From the NCBI RefSeq assembly GCF_900115615.1, contig NZ_FOXB01000005.1, positions 1 to 64,000 of the forward strand: a DNA stretch of 64,000 bases, read 5' to 3'. How positions within the stretch are numbered: position 1 is the stretch's first letter; each line of letters begins with the position of its first letter. Below the pieces are notes generated by a model. It saw only the letters and a program-made list of their open reading frames with translations. It was not told the DNA's origin and did not search any database. The translations under genes and the position numbers were made by a program. Origin of the DNA: Hydrogenimonas thermophila (GTDB taxonomy: Bacteria; Campylobacterota; Campylobacteria; Campylobacterales; Hydrogenimonadaceae). Of this stretch, positions 17,489 to 25,877 are shown piece by piece.

Positions 17489-18280
17489 TCAGGTACTTAC
17501 CCATGTTCCCATTAGTGCTGCTCCTAACGCAGTGGTAATTTGAGGGTAGCTTGGAATTGCCAATTCTCGTCCAAGTTCATCTTCAATGGCGGCAACAAGT
17601 CCAGCATTTAGTGCTGGTCCGCCATCGAAGTAGATAATGTCATTCAAGCCTACTTTTTTAGTAAGTCGTATGATGCGTTTTGCTATAGAGAAGTGTATGC
17701 CTGCTACAATATCCTCTTTTGAGTGTTCATTACCCAACAGTCCTATAATTTCAGATTCAGCAAAGACAGCACAAGTACTATTTATAGATAGTGGTGTTCC
17801 ATTTGCTTTAAAGTGATACTCTCCAAGCTCTTCTACATCAATTTCAAGTTTGGCGGCAGCTACATCTAAAAATTTACCTGTACCAGCGGCACAGCGATCA
17901 TTCATAGCAAAGTTTACAACATTTCCATTTTCATCTAAACTGATAGCTTTAGAGTCTTGACCTCCTATGTTTATGATAGTTCTTACTTTTCCAAACTTTT
18001 CACCAGCTTTTTTAGCACCAATGGCATTTGCCGTTATTTCGCTTATTGTCTCATCTGCCTCTTTAAAGAGTTTACGACCATACCCTGTAGCTACAATATA
18101 GGCAATATCATCTCTTTCTATTCCAATATCTTTAACTAACTGTTCAAGACTCTCTTTTGCATATTTGTAAAACATACTTCCGCTTCCGGAAACTTTTTTA
18201 CCTACAATCTCTTGATTGTCATCTATAATGACTATCTTTATGGCAGTAGAACCTATATCGATACCAGCATAATAAGACAT
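17489..18280 (-). CDS. BcrA/BadF/HgdC-type ATP-dependent activator (archerase) of a 2-hydroxyacyl-CoA dehydratase-like protein
   Basis: 263 residues of the ASKHA ATPase fold. Signatures: AGIDIGSTAIKIVI (phosphate 1), ATGYGRKLF, NIGGQDSKAI (phosphate 2), FDGGPALN (adenosine). The two cysteines that bind the single 4Fe-4S cluster between the subunits of the homodimer are present in MNDRCAAGTGKF and STCAVFAESE. The family couples ATP hydrolysis to injecting a very low-potential electron into a partner protein. Its stop-start is fused to the partner gene (shared base at 18280), the usual pairing. The protein is complete, and length is normal for a stand-alone HgdC/DccR-type activator. Confidence 0.93.
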   Translation of the reverse strand: MSYYAGIDIGSTAIKIVIIDDNQEIVGKKVSGSGSMFYKYAKESLEQLVKDIGIERDDIAYIVATGYGRKLFKEADETISEITANAIGAKKAGEKFGKVRTIINIGGQDSKAISLDENGNVVNFAMNDRCAAGTGKFLDVAAAKLEIDVEELGEYHFKANGTPLSINSTCAVFAESEIIGLLGNEHSKEDIVAGIHFSIAKRIIRLTKKVGLNDIIYFDGGPALNAGLVAAIEDELGRELAIPSYPQITTALGAALMGTWVST

Positions 18281-19587
18281 TAAACACTCCCTCTTTTACG
18301 TACTTTCATTGACTCTATAAAAGCTTCTATTCGTGTAGATAGTTGCCCGCCTTGACCAGGACTGTAATCTGTTTCGACATATAGCATAGGAATACCAATC
18401 TTTTCCATCTCTTGTTGAATAGATCGATGCTCCATCTCATAAACTTGGCATCCTGCAAATGATTGATAGACCACACCATCAATGTTATATGCCTCTACCA
18501 ACTCTTTGAGTCGCCTTTTTCTATCATCATTTCTTGTAAAAATAGGGCAGGTGCATCCTTTTAGGTATCTGTCTGCAATAGCATCGACCATATCGTACAA
18601 AAACCACTCATCTACAGAGACCATATCGTTAAATAGGCGATTTGCAGAACAGCTTTCGTCAGCTACAATTATTCCGTCTGCTTGCTCTATCATCAATGGA
18701 AGTTTCAAGTTTGGAAAGACTGGAGGTGAGCCTGTATAGAGTATTCTAGGTGATCTTCTGCCTGCAGCATTAAATCCATCTTTTGCCCTTTGTTCAACCT
18801 CTTCGCAAACTTTGATGGTCATCTCTGTCCAACGCTCAATATCATCAAAAAAGAATGCATTGGTAATAAGAAATATATCTTTCCCAAGAATCGGTACTGA
18901 TTCAAGTTTTCTAAGCTCATTTAAACGGTGATAAGCTATTTGAGCTTTACCTACTTTGACTATTGCCTCTTTAACTCTTTTTCTTGTAAGTTTTTGTCCA
19001 AGCTCTTTAGATAGATCTTTTGTAAATTTTCTAACAGAGCGTCGCCAATACTCTCTGCTCTCTTCACTCTCTTTTACCCTTGGAAACTCCATATGGTAAA
19101 CATCATATCCCATCTCCTCAACGGTAGAGATAGATTTTGTTTTTTGATCACAAGTAGTCGGATGAACAATTAAATCTATTCTATCTCTAAAAGGAAAACT
19201 CTTTTGTTGAAGCATTCCAAGTGTTGCTTTTACAAGCGAACATGATTTAGCCGGCATAAATTCACCACCGTTTTGCTCATCTGTATGGTGACCGTTGCAA
19301 AGGCGCAGAGGAACAGCATCTAACGCATAGATGATTTCATAAGGAATTTGAATGCAAAGCGTTCCTATGACAGGTTTATTTACAACCTCTTTGTTATCTT
19401 GACAATAGACTTTATCAAACAGATCATAAAAGTAGTTCATAGACTCTAAAGGATCTGCAAAACCATACTTGATCTCATCTAACACTTTAACAGCTTCCAT
19501 CGCCTTGTGACGTTTGTGACGGGCTTTAAAGTCTTCTATCTTTCTTGCTCTTTTTTGAGACTTTTTAGGTGTATCATTTTTTTGCAT
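18280..19587 (-). CDS. 2-hydroxyacyl-CoA dehydratase D-component family protein, probably double-cubane-cluster type
   Basis: 435 residues of the HGD-D family. Family blocks: GTLCIQIPYEIIYALDAVPL with RLCNGHH, AKSCSLVKATLG, HPTTCDQK, ADESCSANRLF, GCTCP, and VVYQSFAGCQVYEMEH. Cysteines that look conserved fall in two groups of at least three: C97, C116, C146 in the N-lobe and C313, C345/C347, C380 in the C-lobe. Six would be needed for two linked cubanes, as in double-cubane-cluster proteins, while true dehydratase subunits need three. No second dehydratase subunit gene is adjacent, which also favours the single-subunit type. The upstream frame starts at 19659, but ATG 19587 has AAGGAG seven bases ahead. 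It overlaps the preceding gene by 14 bases. Confidence 0.85.
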   Translation of the reverse strand: MQKNDTPKKSQKRARKIEDFKARHKRHKAMEAVKVLDEIKYGFADPLESMNYFYDLFDKVYCQDNKEVVNKPVIGTLCIQIPYEIIYALDAVPLRLCNGHHTDEQNGGEFMPAKSCSLVKATLGMLQQKSFPFRDRIDLIVHPTTCDQKTKSISTVEEMGYDVYHMEFPRVKESEESREYWRRSVRKFTKDLSKELGQKLTRKRVKEAIVKVGKAQIAYHRLNELRKLESVPILGKDIFLITNAFFFDDIERWTEMTIKVCEEVEQRAKDGFNAAGRRSPRILYTGSPPVFPNLKLPLMIEQADGIIVADESCSANRLFNDMVSVDEWFLYDMVDAIADRYLKGCTCPIFTRNDDRKRRLKELVEAYNIDGVVYQSFAGCQVYEMEHRSIQQEMEKIGIPMLYVETDYSPGQGGQLSTRIEAFIESMKVRKRGSV

Positions 19588-20554
19588 CAAACTCTCCTTC
19601 AAAACCCATACGTTTTGCAAACCCACCTTTTGTAGAGCGAAACAGTGCCATATTGACAATGTCTAAACGCAGGGCATCCTCTTCTGGACAAGCCGCTACA
19701 CACTTTAAGCAGAGTATGCAGTCATCTCGTAAAATATTTGTACTCTCTACATCATCTGCAATATCTTTTATCTGCATATCGCAGACTCTGTAACAGTCTC
19801 CGCACTTTGTGCATTTGTCTCCTGACTTTTTAAGTTTTAAAATTGCCAAAGGGCTTAAAATGTAGTGCATTGCACTCATTGGACAAAAGAAGCAGAAGAA
19901 ACGTTTTTTTAGAAATGAACCTACAAAGAAGAGTATGGTAAATGCAATGCCAAATGCTGTTAAAAATATGGCGGTATTGCTTGAAAAGTCTATGCTCCAT
20001 TGGCTGAAATCGCCGGTAAACATTGGTGTTATGAGTCTTCCGGGACACATTTTACAAAATGCACCTCTCCACTCACCATCTAAAATACCAGATCCAAGAA
20101 GAAGTGGAAAAATCAGGACAATAAAGAGAAAAATATATTTGATCTTTTTTAAATGTCTATATGTATTTTCGCTGTAACTGCTGTATGGAATATGTAATCT
20201 TTTTCTTATTGCTGTTATCCAATCTTGCAAAGTTCCTAACGGGCAGACATAACCGCACCAAGCTTTGTTAAAGATAATAAACCATACTAAAAAGGTTAAA
20301 AAAGCTGTTAAAACACCGATACTTGCAAAACTAAAGAGTCTCTCATATGGTCTTGCAAGTTGGTGTTGCAGTGGCATAAAGTAGCACATTCCACCTTTCT
20401 CTTCATTATATCCACAAGAAAATATAGGAAGTTCCCTTCCAAAATCTATGGCAAGATAGCCGCCATAGACAAATAGAATAAATGTTAAAAGCTGTATCCA
20501 AAATCTCAGTTTACGAATATCTAACTTTTGAATCTTCTCATACAGTTTACTCAT
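19574..20554 (-). CDS. Membrane poly-ferredoxin, NapH/CcoG-like, with two C-terminal 4Fe-4S clusters
   Basis: 326 residues. Four to five membrane helices (about 20-37, 75-97, 140-158, 195-213) carry Cys-rich membrane-face motifs WCGYVCPLG (100, 104), FCKMCPG (167, 170) and FCFFCPMS (221, 224), typical of Fer4_5 proteins such as NapH, NosR and CcoG. A cytoplasmic 2x[4Fe-4S] ferredoxin follows: CTKCGDCYRVC (248-258) and CILCLKCVAACP (279-289). It probably passes electrons from the membrane pool to a cytoplasmic acceptor. It overlaps the larger poly-ferredoxin gene upstream by 8 bases and the HGD-D gene downstream by 14, so the three are translated together. Confidence 0.9.
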   Translation of the reverse strand: MSKLYEKIQKLDIRKLRFWIQLLTFILFVYGGYLAIDFGRELPIFSCGYNEEKGGMCYFMPLQHQLARPYERLFSFASIGVLTAFLTFLVWFIIFNKAWCGYVCPLGTLQDWITAIRKRLHIPYSSYSENTYRHLKKIKYIFLFIVLIFPLLLGSGILDGEWRGAFCKMCPGRLITPMFTGDFSQWSIDFSSNTAIFLTAFGIAFTILFFVGSFLKKRFFCFFCPMSAMHYILSPLAILKLKKSGDKCTKCGDCYRVCDMQIKDIADDVESTNILRDDCILCLKCVAACPEEDALRLDIVNMALFRSTKGGFAKRMGFEGEFDAKK

Positions 20555-22853
20555 CTAAAATCACCTCTTTAAAAGGTTTGTGAGTTCTATATCTATAGAT
20601 TGCAACTCCTCCTACAAGGGCTATGAGTAAAATTATTGCTATAATTAGTGCATAACCTTTAGATTGGTACTCACTTCTTGAAGGCATAAACTGACTTGTT
20701 TGCGTTATGACATACTCTCTACCGTCACTGCTTTTATAGTATGCCGCTATAATGTAGTTTTCTCTAAAATATCTGTTTACTCTTTTACCATTGTCAAAGT
20801 GATCTTTAATATGTCTAAATGAGACAGTACCGTCACTACCAGTTACTAAATGCTTTTGCCAGCCAAGCTCTGTGGTTATTGTAACTTCAGCACCTTTTAT
20901 AGGTTTTCCATCTTTGACTACTTTAAAAGTGATTTTGTCACCGCTTTGCTCTCTATAGTATGGTTTCTCATCTTTTGATTTTAAGCGAATAATGTCAAAT
21001 GGTATTTCTGTTACTGTTTCAGGTTTTAATTTATTTAAAGATTCTCTGTTTGAGCCATGTCTGAAATGCTTGTATTCATACTTTGCTATACGGATATATC
21101 TCTTTTCTTTTTGCAGATAGTAAGCTTTGTAGTATCCATTTTCAGACATTTTTAGTTCAACTGTTGCACACCCGTTATATTTTGGTTTTACTCTTTTTAG
21201 GCTGTTGTTACTGTCTACTGTATAGAATGTACCTTTAACATTGGCAACACAAGCAGGTTGTTGTAGAGTACCGCTTACCAAATAGAGTTTTTTTAAATAT
21301 AAATTTCCTCTTCGATGCCCCATACTTTTCATTGAAGCTTTTGGATTTTTTACCGGCAAACGATCAGTAAACCAGACAATATCTTTTATAGAGACTTTAA
21401 TTTTTGGTATTTCTATGTTTTGTCCCGGTACCATACCAACTGATCTGCTGTTATGCATTCCACCTCTGTGGTGGGCTTTTCTGCCGTATGTATCTATCAC
21501 ATAGTTACGGTAAAGATTTACACCTATAAAAAAGATAATGAGCAGACTTGCAAATGGATAAGCCAAAATCTTTCTCTTTTTAGGTGCATCTATGTATGCC
21601 ATTCGCTTGTAAAGAATATAAAATGCCCAAATAACGGCTATCCACCGAAACATATGAAAGAACATCAACCACTTGTCACCACGCTTTGCAAGAGGATCTA
21701 CATCTACATCCATTCCAAATCCCCACGCAAATCCCTCAACAATCCTAGCAGAGTTTGATGTAAAGAAAAACTCTAAAGCGTGGGCCATAGAAGCTAAAAT
21801 AAAGAGTGGTGCAAAGGCGTAACCAAGTGTGTAAAAGACTGTGTTAAAATCTTTTTTCAAAATTTTGGATGCAATCCACATTCCAATAACAGCAGATGCT
21901 ACGGTAAAGAGTGTTGCATAAAGAAAAGCAAAAAGTCCAATAGGATCGATTGATCCAAAGTTTATGAACCCTTTAAAAAACTCTGCTGTTTTAACCCATA
22001 TCATCTGATCGCCTATGTTGCTTCTACCAAGTCCATGGTGAAATGCCATAGATATTGGTATAGCGGCTAAAATAAGTATAAATACCCAAACTTCTGCTTT
22101 TAGAGTTTTAAACTTTTGGTAGATGGCATTGCCCGGTTTTACAAACTTAAAGCCTATAGCTTCGCAAGAGTGTGAACACTCCATACAAAGAGTACAGTCA
22201 TTCATAGAGCTCTTTTTATTGAAATTAAAAGGGCTTAAACCGTAAGGGCAAGATTTTGCACAATCAAAAGTTTTACACTCCGAGCAGGCTTTATTGTAAG
22301 ATCTAAACTGTGTAAAAGAGAGTTTGCTATAGCCTCTTAGTGCCGTACCGATCGGGCAGATATATTTGCAATAACTCATATCTTTGTAAAGATAGTAGAT
22401 GGTAAAAGCAACAATCGTCATTACTAAAAAGAGTGTTGCAGTTCCTAAAGGTGTACGGTAAACTCCAGGGAAAATGTAGTAAACACCCCACCATCCAAGA
22501 AAGAGCAGCATAACCCCAATAAAACGGTTCTGCATCCACTTTGGCATACTCTTTTTCAAACCGATTTTTGTAATGTATCTGCCAAGAAATCCGTGTGGAC
22601 AGATACCGCAAAAAATGCGTCCAAAGGTTGGAAGGGTAGTTACAATAAAAAGTGGCCAAAATATTCCCCAAAATAGAGCTGTTGTGAAGATATTCTCTTT
22701 AGAAGGGTTGTAAAATCCCATAAATATGGCATAGAAAAAGAGAAATGCAACCAATATGCGTAGAGTAAAAACAAACTTTTTATTCTTAAAAATAAAACGG
22801 AAAAAACGGTTTTTAAATAGATCGTTGCCATCACGTTTTATGAAGTTGACCAT
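20547..22853 (-). CDS. Large membrane Fe-S protein (NosR/NapH-like) with a periplasmic Ig-like/DUF4198-like domain
   Basis: 768 residues in an unusual arrangement. The N-terminal third has membrane helices and poly-ferredoxin motifs FCGICPHG (82, 85), CKYICPIG (162, 166), CSECKTFDCAKSCPYG (190-202) and CTLCMECSHSCEAIG (220-230). A second set of helices (about 253-270, 305-328, 340-362, 396-417, 430-447) carries membrane-proximal His (H272, H273, H358, H400) that could bind heme or metal. A long periplasmic region (about 460-730) ends in a KPIKGAEVTITTE.. beta-sandwich like carboxypeptidase-regulatory/DUF4198 domains, then a last helix (735-752) and a short tail. Such domains accompany nickel/cobalt uptake. 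Joined to the smaller poly-ferredoxin by overlap. No named family covers the full length. Confidence 0.85.
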   Translation of the reverse strand: MVNFIKRDGNDLFKNRFFRFIFKNKKFVFTLRILVAFLFFYAIFMGFYNPSKENIFTTALFWGIFWPLFIVTTLPTFGRIFCGICPHGFLGRYITKIGLKKSMPKWMQNRFIGVMLLFLGWWGVYYIFPGVYRTPLGTATLFLVMTIVAFTIYYLYKDMSYCKYICPIGTALRGYSKLSFTQFRSYNKACSECKTFDCAKSCPYGLSPFNFNKKSSMNDCTLCMECSHSCEAIGFKFVKPGNAIYQKFKTLKAEVWVFILILAAIPISMAFHHGLGRSNIGDQMIWVKTAEFFKGFINFGSIDPIGLFAFLYATLFTVASAVIGMWIASKILKKDFNTVFYTLGYAFAPLFILASMAHALEFFFTSNSARIVEGFAWGFGMDVDVDPLAKRGDKWLMFFHMFRWIAVIWAFYILYKRMAYIDAPKKRKILAYPFASLLIIFFIGVNLYRNYVIDTYGRKAHHRGGMHNSRSVGMVPGQNIEIPKIKVSIKDIVWFTDRLPVKNPKASMKSMGHRRGNLYLKKLYLVSGTLQQPACVANVKGTFYTVDSNNSLKRVKPKYNGCATVELKMSENGYYKAYYLQKEKRYIRIAKYEYKHFRHGSNRESLNKLKPETVTEIPFDIIRLKSKDEKPYYREQSGDKITFKVVKDGKPIKGAEVTITTELGWQKHLVTGSDGTVSFRHIKDHFDNGKRVNRYFRENYIIAAYYKSSDGREYVITQTSQFMPSRSEYQSKGYALIIAIILLIALVGGVAIYRYRTHKPFKEVILDE

Positions 22854-22881
22854 AGCAGACCCTCTTTTTTAAGTTTTTACA

Positions 22882-22998
22882 CCGAGACAGAAGTCTCGGC
22901 AATTATCAGGGGTTGGGACTTTAAGTCCCATAAATTGAGTTCTTTGAAAAATATAATAGGACTAAAGTCCTATCCCCGAAAATAGGGTTTGAGACTTA
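22882..22998 (+). repeat. Palindromic intergenic repeat element, double copy B
   Basis: Fills the gap between the TonB receptor and the 768-residue protein gene. The left half contains CCGAGAC-AGAA-GTCTCGG (22882-22899, perfect 7-base stem) and TGGGACTT-T-AAGTCCCA (22914-22930). The right half (22959-22997) reads GACTAAAGTCC-TATCCCC..TAGGG..GAGACTT and matches copy A at 17398-17434. The left half resembles the reverse complement of copy A (AGAA.GTCTCG..GGGG.TGGGACTTTA), so B is a head-to-head pair. Its right end overlaps the receptor stop codon. Confidence 0.75.
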
Positions 22999-25176
22999 AA
23001 AGCGATATTTCAAACCTGCATAAAAGACTCTACCCGGATCAACTGTGATGCTTGCATCTTCTGCATCGAATTTGCCATCTTTATTTTTATCACTATATAG
23101 ATATACTGTTCTGTAGTATTGCTTGTCTAAAATATTATCTATTTTTACAAAGAATTCGAGATTTTTTATAGGCTTATAATCTACTCTCATATTTACTTTT
23201 CCATAGCCAGGCATTGTTATAAGGTTTGTCTCATCTGCATAGTACTTACTTTGAGCATAAAGTTCTGTCATCAAGTTCCATTTAGGTAAAAATTTATAAT
23301 TTACAATTAAATCAATTTTATGATGAGGTACTCTTGGAAGTTGGTTGCCTGTAATGTCATAGGTAATATTTTCTCCATTATCATCATCTTTTCCGTCATT
23401 ATCAGCATCAGCATATATATCAACAGTAAAAGGCAAGTGTGAAGTATAATAAGCATCAAGATATGTATAAGCGATACTGTAAGAAAATTTTTCTTTAGCT
23501 TTCCCTTTTAAACTTAGTTCAAAACCTCTGTTTCTTGCATCTCCTACATTATCATAAAAGTCACTATCCCAATTATATGTTCCATCAACTTTACTTATAA
23601 TATCTTTTGTATCTGTAACAAAAATAGAAGCTTCATATTCTGCTTTAAGAAATGTGGTTCCTTTCATTCCAACTTCATAGGTAATAGTTTTTTCTGTTTT
23701 TAAATCAAAATTATTCTCAGCACTTCCCCAACCTAATTCACCATTGTATAACTCTTTAATTCTTGGGTTTCTAAATCCTGTTGAGATATTTGCATATAGT
23801 GTGTTATTTTTATTTATATTATATGCTCCTCCAGCTCTATATGTTGTATTTCTATAAGTTTTAGTTTCATCAAAACTATCATATTCCCAAGAAGATGAGC
23901 GACTGCTAAATGAATATGCATTTTCTTCATATTTATATCTATTTATGTCGTATCTTAAGTTAATTGTTGTTGTAAAATTATTAGTAATTTTATATTTAGT
24001 TTCTCCGTAAACTCCATAATTATTTTCAGTTAGTAATTCATCTTCCCATTCGCCAGCATATTGATCATATCCTCTGCTATCAGTATAATCTTTTTTTGTA
24101 TAAGAGTAATCTTCTGATTTCCTTTTCCCTAAATCTACACCTATCATATATGCTAATTTATCTTTTTTTCCTCTAAATTCAGTTTTTACGCCATACTGTT
24201 TTATATCTTCATTATTATCTTTAGCATAGTAGTCATCATTTCCATCTCCAGTGTTATCATACGGAGTAGATTCATAATCATATAAATCTTTATAGTAGTA
24301 TGAATTAATTTTTAAGTTTGCCCCATTGTCAAAATCTTTACTATAAGTAATGAAATACTTATCTAAATCTGTATAATAGTCATGATTCCAAGGCCAATCT
24401 CCATCTGTACCAGTTGGATTTGTTTCTGCTGCAGTTACACCGGTAACACTTCCTCTGTCACTCTCTTCATATTTTCTTGTAATATCAACTCCTACAGTAA
24501 TATCACTCATATCATCGATGTAGTATTGAAATTTACCATTGACAGATTTCGTCTCATTTTCAGTTCTATCCCAATATCCACCATCATATCTATAGTTTGC
24601 TCCAATATTAAAAGAGTAGGCCTCTGTCCCTTTATATACATTTGCTTTAATGTTTTTGTACTCTTCGCTACCTGCTTCAGCTTTTACTTCAAAGCCATTT
24701 TTATCTTTAATTTTTTTAGTAGTAATAATTACTGCTCCAGCAAGAGCATTTTGTCCATATAGATAGCTAGCACTTCCCTTAATAACTTTAATCGATTCAA
24801 TTTCATCAAGATTGAATTTTACTTTTCCTCCATTTTGAAGTACAGGAACACCGTCTATAACTATTGCAACTCCAGTATCTTCCCACATAAACTCTTGTTG
24901 TGCTATACCTCTAATGTGGATTTCAACAATGTCACCATTCCTAAGATCCGCAGTAATTCCCGGAACTGTCTGTAAAAGTTCATTTATATTTTTAGGATCA
25001 ATCTTTTCTATAGTCTCTTCATCTATGATATTTACAGTAGAACTTTCGGTTCTTTTGTCGGTTGCTATATCTTCAATAGTTGAAGACTCTACCCGAATGG
25101 TATCTAACGAGATCTCTTCAGCCGCTGCAATAGAAGAAAATAGTACAAGTCCTGCCAGTAGATAGCTTTTTTTCAT
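22996..25176 (-). CDS. TonB-dependent outer-membrane receptor
   Basis: 726 residues: signal peptide (MKKSYLLAGLVLFSSIAAAEE), a TonB-box-like stretch ISLDTIRVESS directly after it, a plug domain (about 35-150, with INELLQTVPGI, IHIRGIAQQEF, VAIVIDGVPV, IKVIKGSASYLYGQNALAGAVII) and a 22-strand-type barrel ending GLKYRF. It imports a ligand (metal chelate, corrinoid or similar) with TonB energy. Two surface-loop stretches look like calcium-binding Asp loops: DADNDGKDDDNGEN and DKNKDGKFDAED (about residue 696). The frame opens at 25218, but ATG 25176 has GGAG seven bases ahead. It is the first gene of the minus-strand module with the Fe-S proteins. Confidence 0.95.
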   Translation of the reverse strand: MKKSYLLAGLVLFSSIAAAEEISLDTIRVESSTIEDIATDKRTESSTVNIIDEETIEKIDPKNINELLQTVPGITADLRNGDIVEIHIRGIAQQEFMWEDTGVAIVIDGVPVLQNGGKVKFNLDEIESIKVIKGSASYLYGQNALAGAVIITTKKIKDKNGFEVKAEAGSEEYKNIKANVYKGTEAYSFNIGANYRYDGGYWDRTENETKSVNGKFQYYIDDMSDITVGVDITRKYEESDRGSVTGVTAAETNPTGTDGDWPWNHDYYTDLDKYFITYSKDFDNGANLKINSYYYKDLYDYESTPYDNTGDGNDDYYAKDNNEDIKQYGVKTEFRGKKDKLAYMIGVDLGKRKSEDYSYTKKDYTDSRGYDQYAGEWEDELLTENNYGVYGETKYKITNNFTTTINLRYDINRYKYEENAYSFSSRSSSWEYDSFDETKTYRNTTYRAGGAYNINKNNTLYANISTGFRNPRIKELYNGELGWGSAENNFDLKTEKTITYEVGMKGTTFLKAEYEASIFVTDTKDIISKVDGTYNWDSDFYDNVGDARNRGFELSLKGKAKEKFSYSIAYTYLDAYYTSHLPFTVDIYADADNDGKDDDNGENITYDITGNQLPRVPHHKIDLIVNYKFLPKWNLMTELYAQSKYYADETNLITMPGYGKVNMRVDYKPIKNLEFFVKIDNILDKQYYRTVYLYSDKNKDGKFDAEDASITVDPGRVFYAGLKYRF

Positions 25177-25225
25177 AACTTTACTCCGTGAATTAAACTC
25201 AAAGTGAAATATTAACATTGCACTG

Positions 25226-25245
25226 TTAAGTAAAGGTTAACTTAA
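25226..25245. promoter_or_regulatory. Inverted repeat upstream of the TonB receptor gene, possible operator
   Basis: TTAAGT (25226-25231) and ACTTAA (25240-25245), eight bases apart, about 50 bases upstream of the receptor start and in the divergent region shared with the VanZ-like gene. A TAATAT-like -10 for the receptor lies just downstream on the minus strand. It does not match the Fur-box consensus closely. Regulator unknown. Confidence 0.4.
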
Positions 25246-25307
25246 GAAACAGTATCAATTATTGAGTTTTATGGTATATTTCTAAAAATTTTTAACAGGA
25301 TTTATTG

Positions 25308-25703
25308 ATGAGTTTTTTGGATTGTTTGCATATTAAAAATTTGGTAACTAAGCCATCTGCACATTGCAGAAATCTATATAAGATTTTGTTTTGGTTAACT
25401 CTAATTGTAATCTTTTATCTTGCATTTGCCCCAAATGTTAGTGTTGGACCAGAGTTTGAAAATGCTGACAAATATAAGCATACATTGGCATTTTTTGTAC
25501 TTACAAATCTGTTTATATATGCATACGAAAAAGGTTTTAAACTGGTATGGTTTTGGATGCTTTTTATAGGCATTTTTATTGAAGTTGTTCAACACTTCAT
25601 TCCAAACAGAGAGAGTTCATTTTTTGATATTTTAGCTGATGGAACAGGGATCTTTTTGGCAACAATATTTAAACTTTATATAGAAAAAAGTTATAAAAAA
25701 TAG
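25308..25703 (+). CDS. VanZ-like family membrane protein
   Basis: 131 residues with three to four membrane helices (about 25-40, 60-75, 80-98, 110-124). Conserved VanZ-like features are the ADKYKHTLAFFVLTNLF block (Asp/Lys/His near the second helix) and IEVVQHFIPNRESSFFDILAD.G. Function in this family is unknown apart from a link to glycopeptide resistance in a few members. ATG 25308 has AGGA seven bases upstream and is preferred over the in-frame TTG at 25305. It is divergent from the TonB receptor gene, with a TATATT box at 25275-25280. Confidence 0.85.
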   Translation: MSFLDCLHIKNLVTKPSAHCRNLYKILFWLTLIVIFYLAFAPNVSVGPEFENADKYKHTLAFFVLTNLFIYAYEKGFKLVWFWMLFIGIFIEVVQHFIPNRESSFFDILADGTGIFLATIFKLYIEKSYKK

Positions 25704-25877
25704 AGTAACATATTTATGTTTTTCTAAAAATACTTTTCCCTATATACAAATTTATTTAATAGATTAGAATATATCACCATTTTATTTCTACAGGTTGTAC
25801 ATTTTTGCAAAATAATATATAGTCGAGATTCAAATGGATTAATAAAAATTACAAATAAATGATCAAAGGCACAGGCA

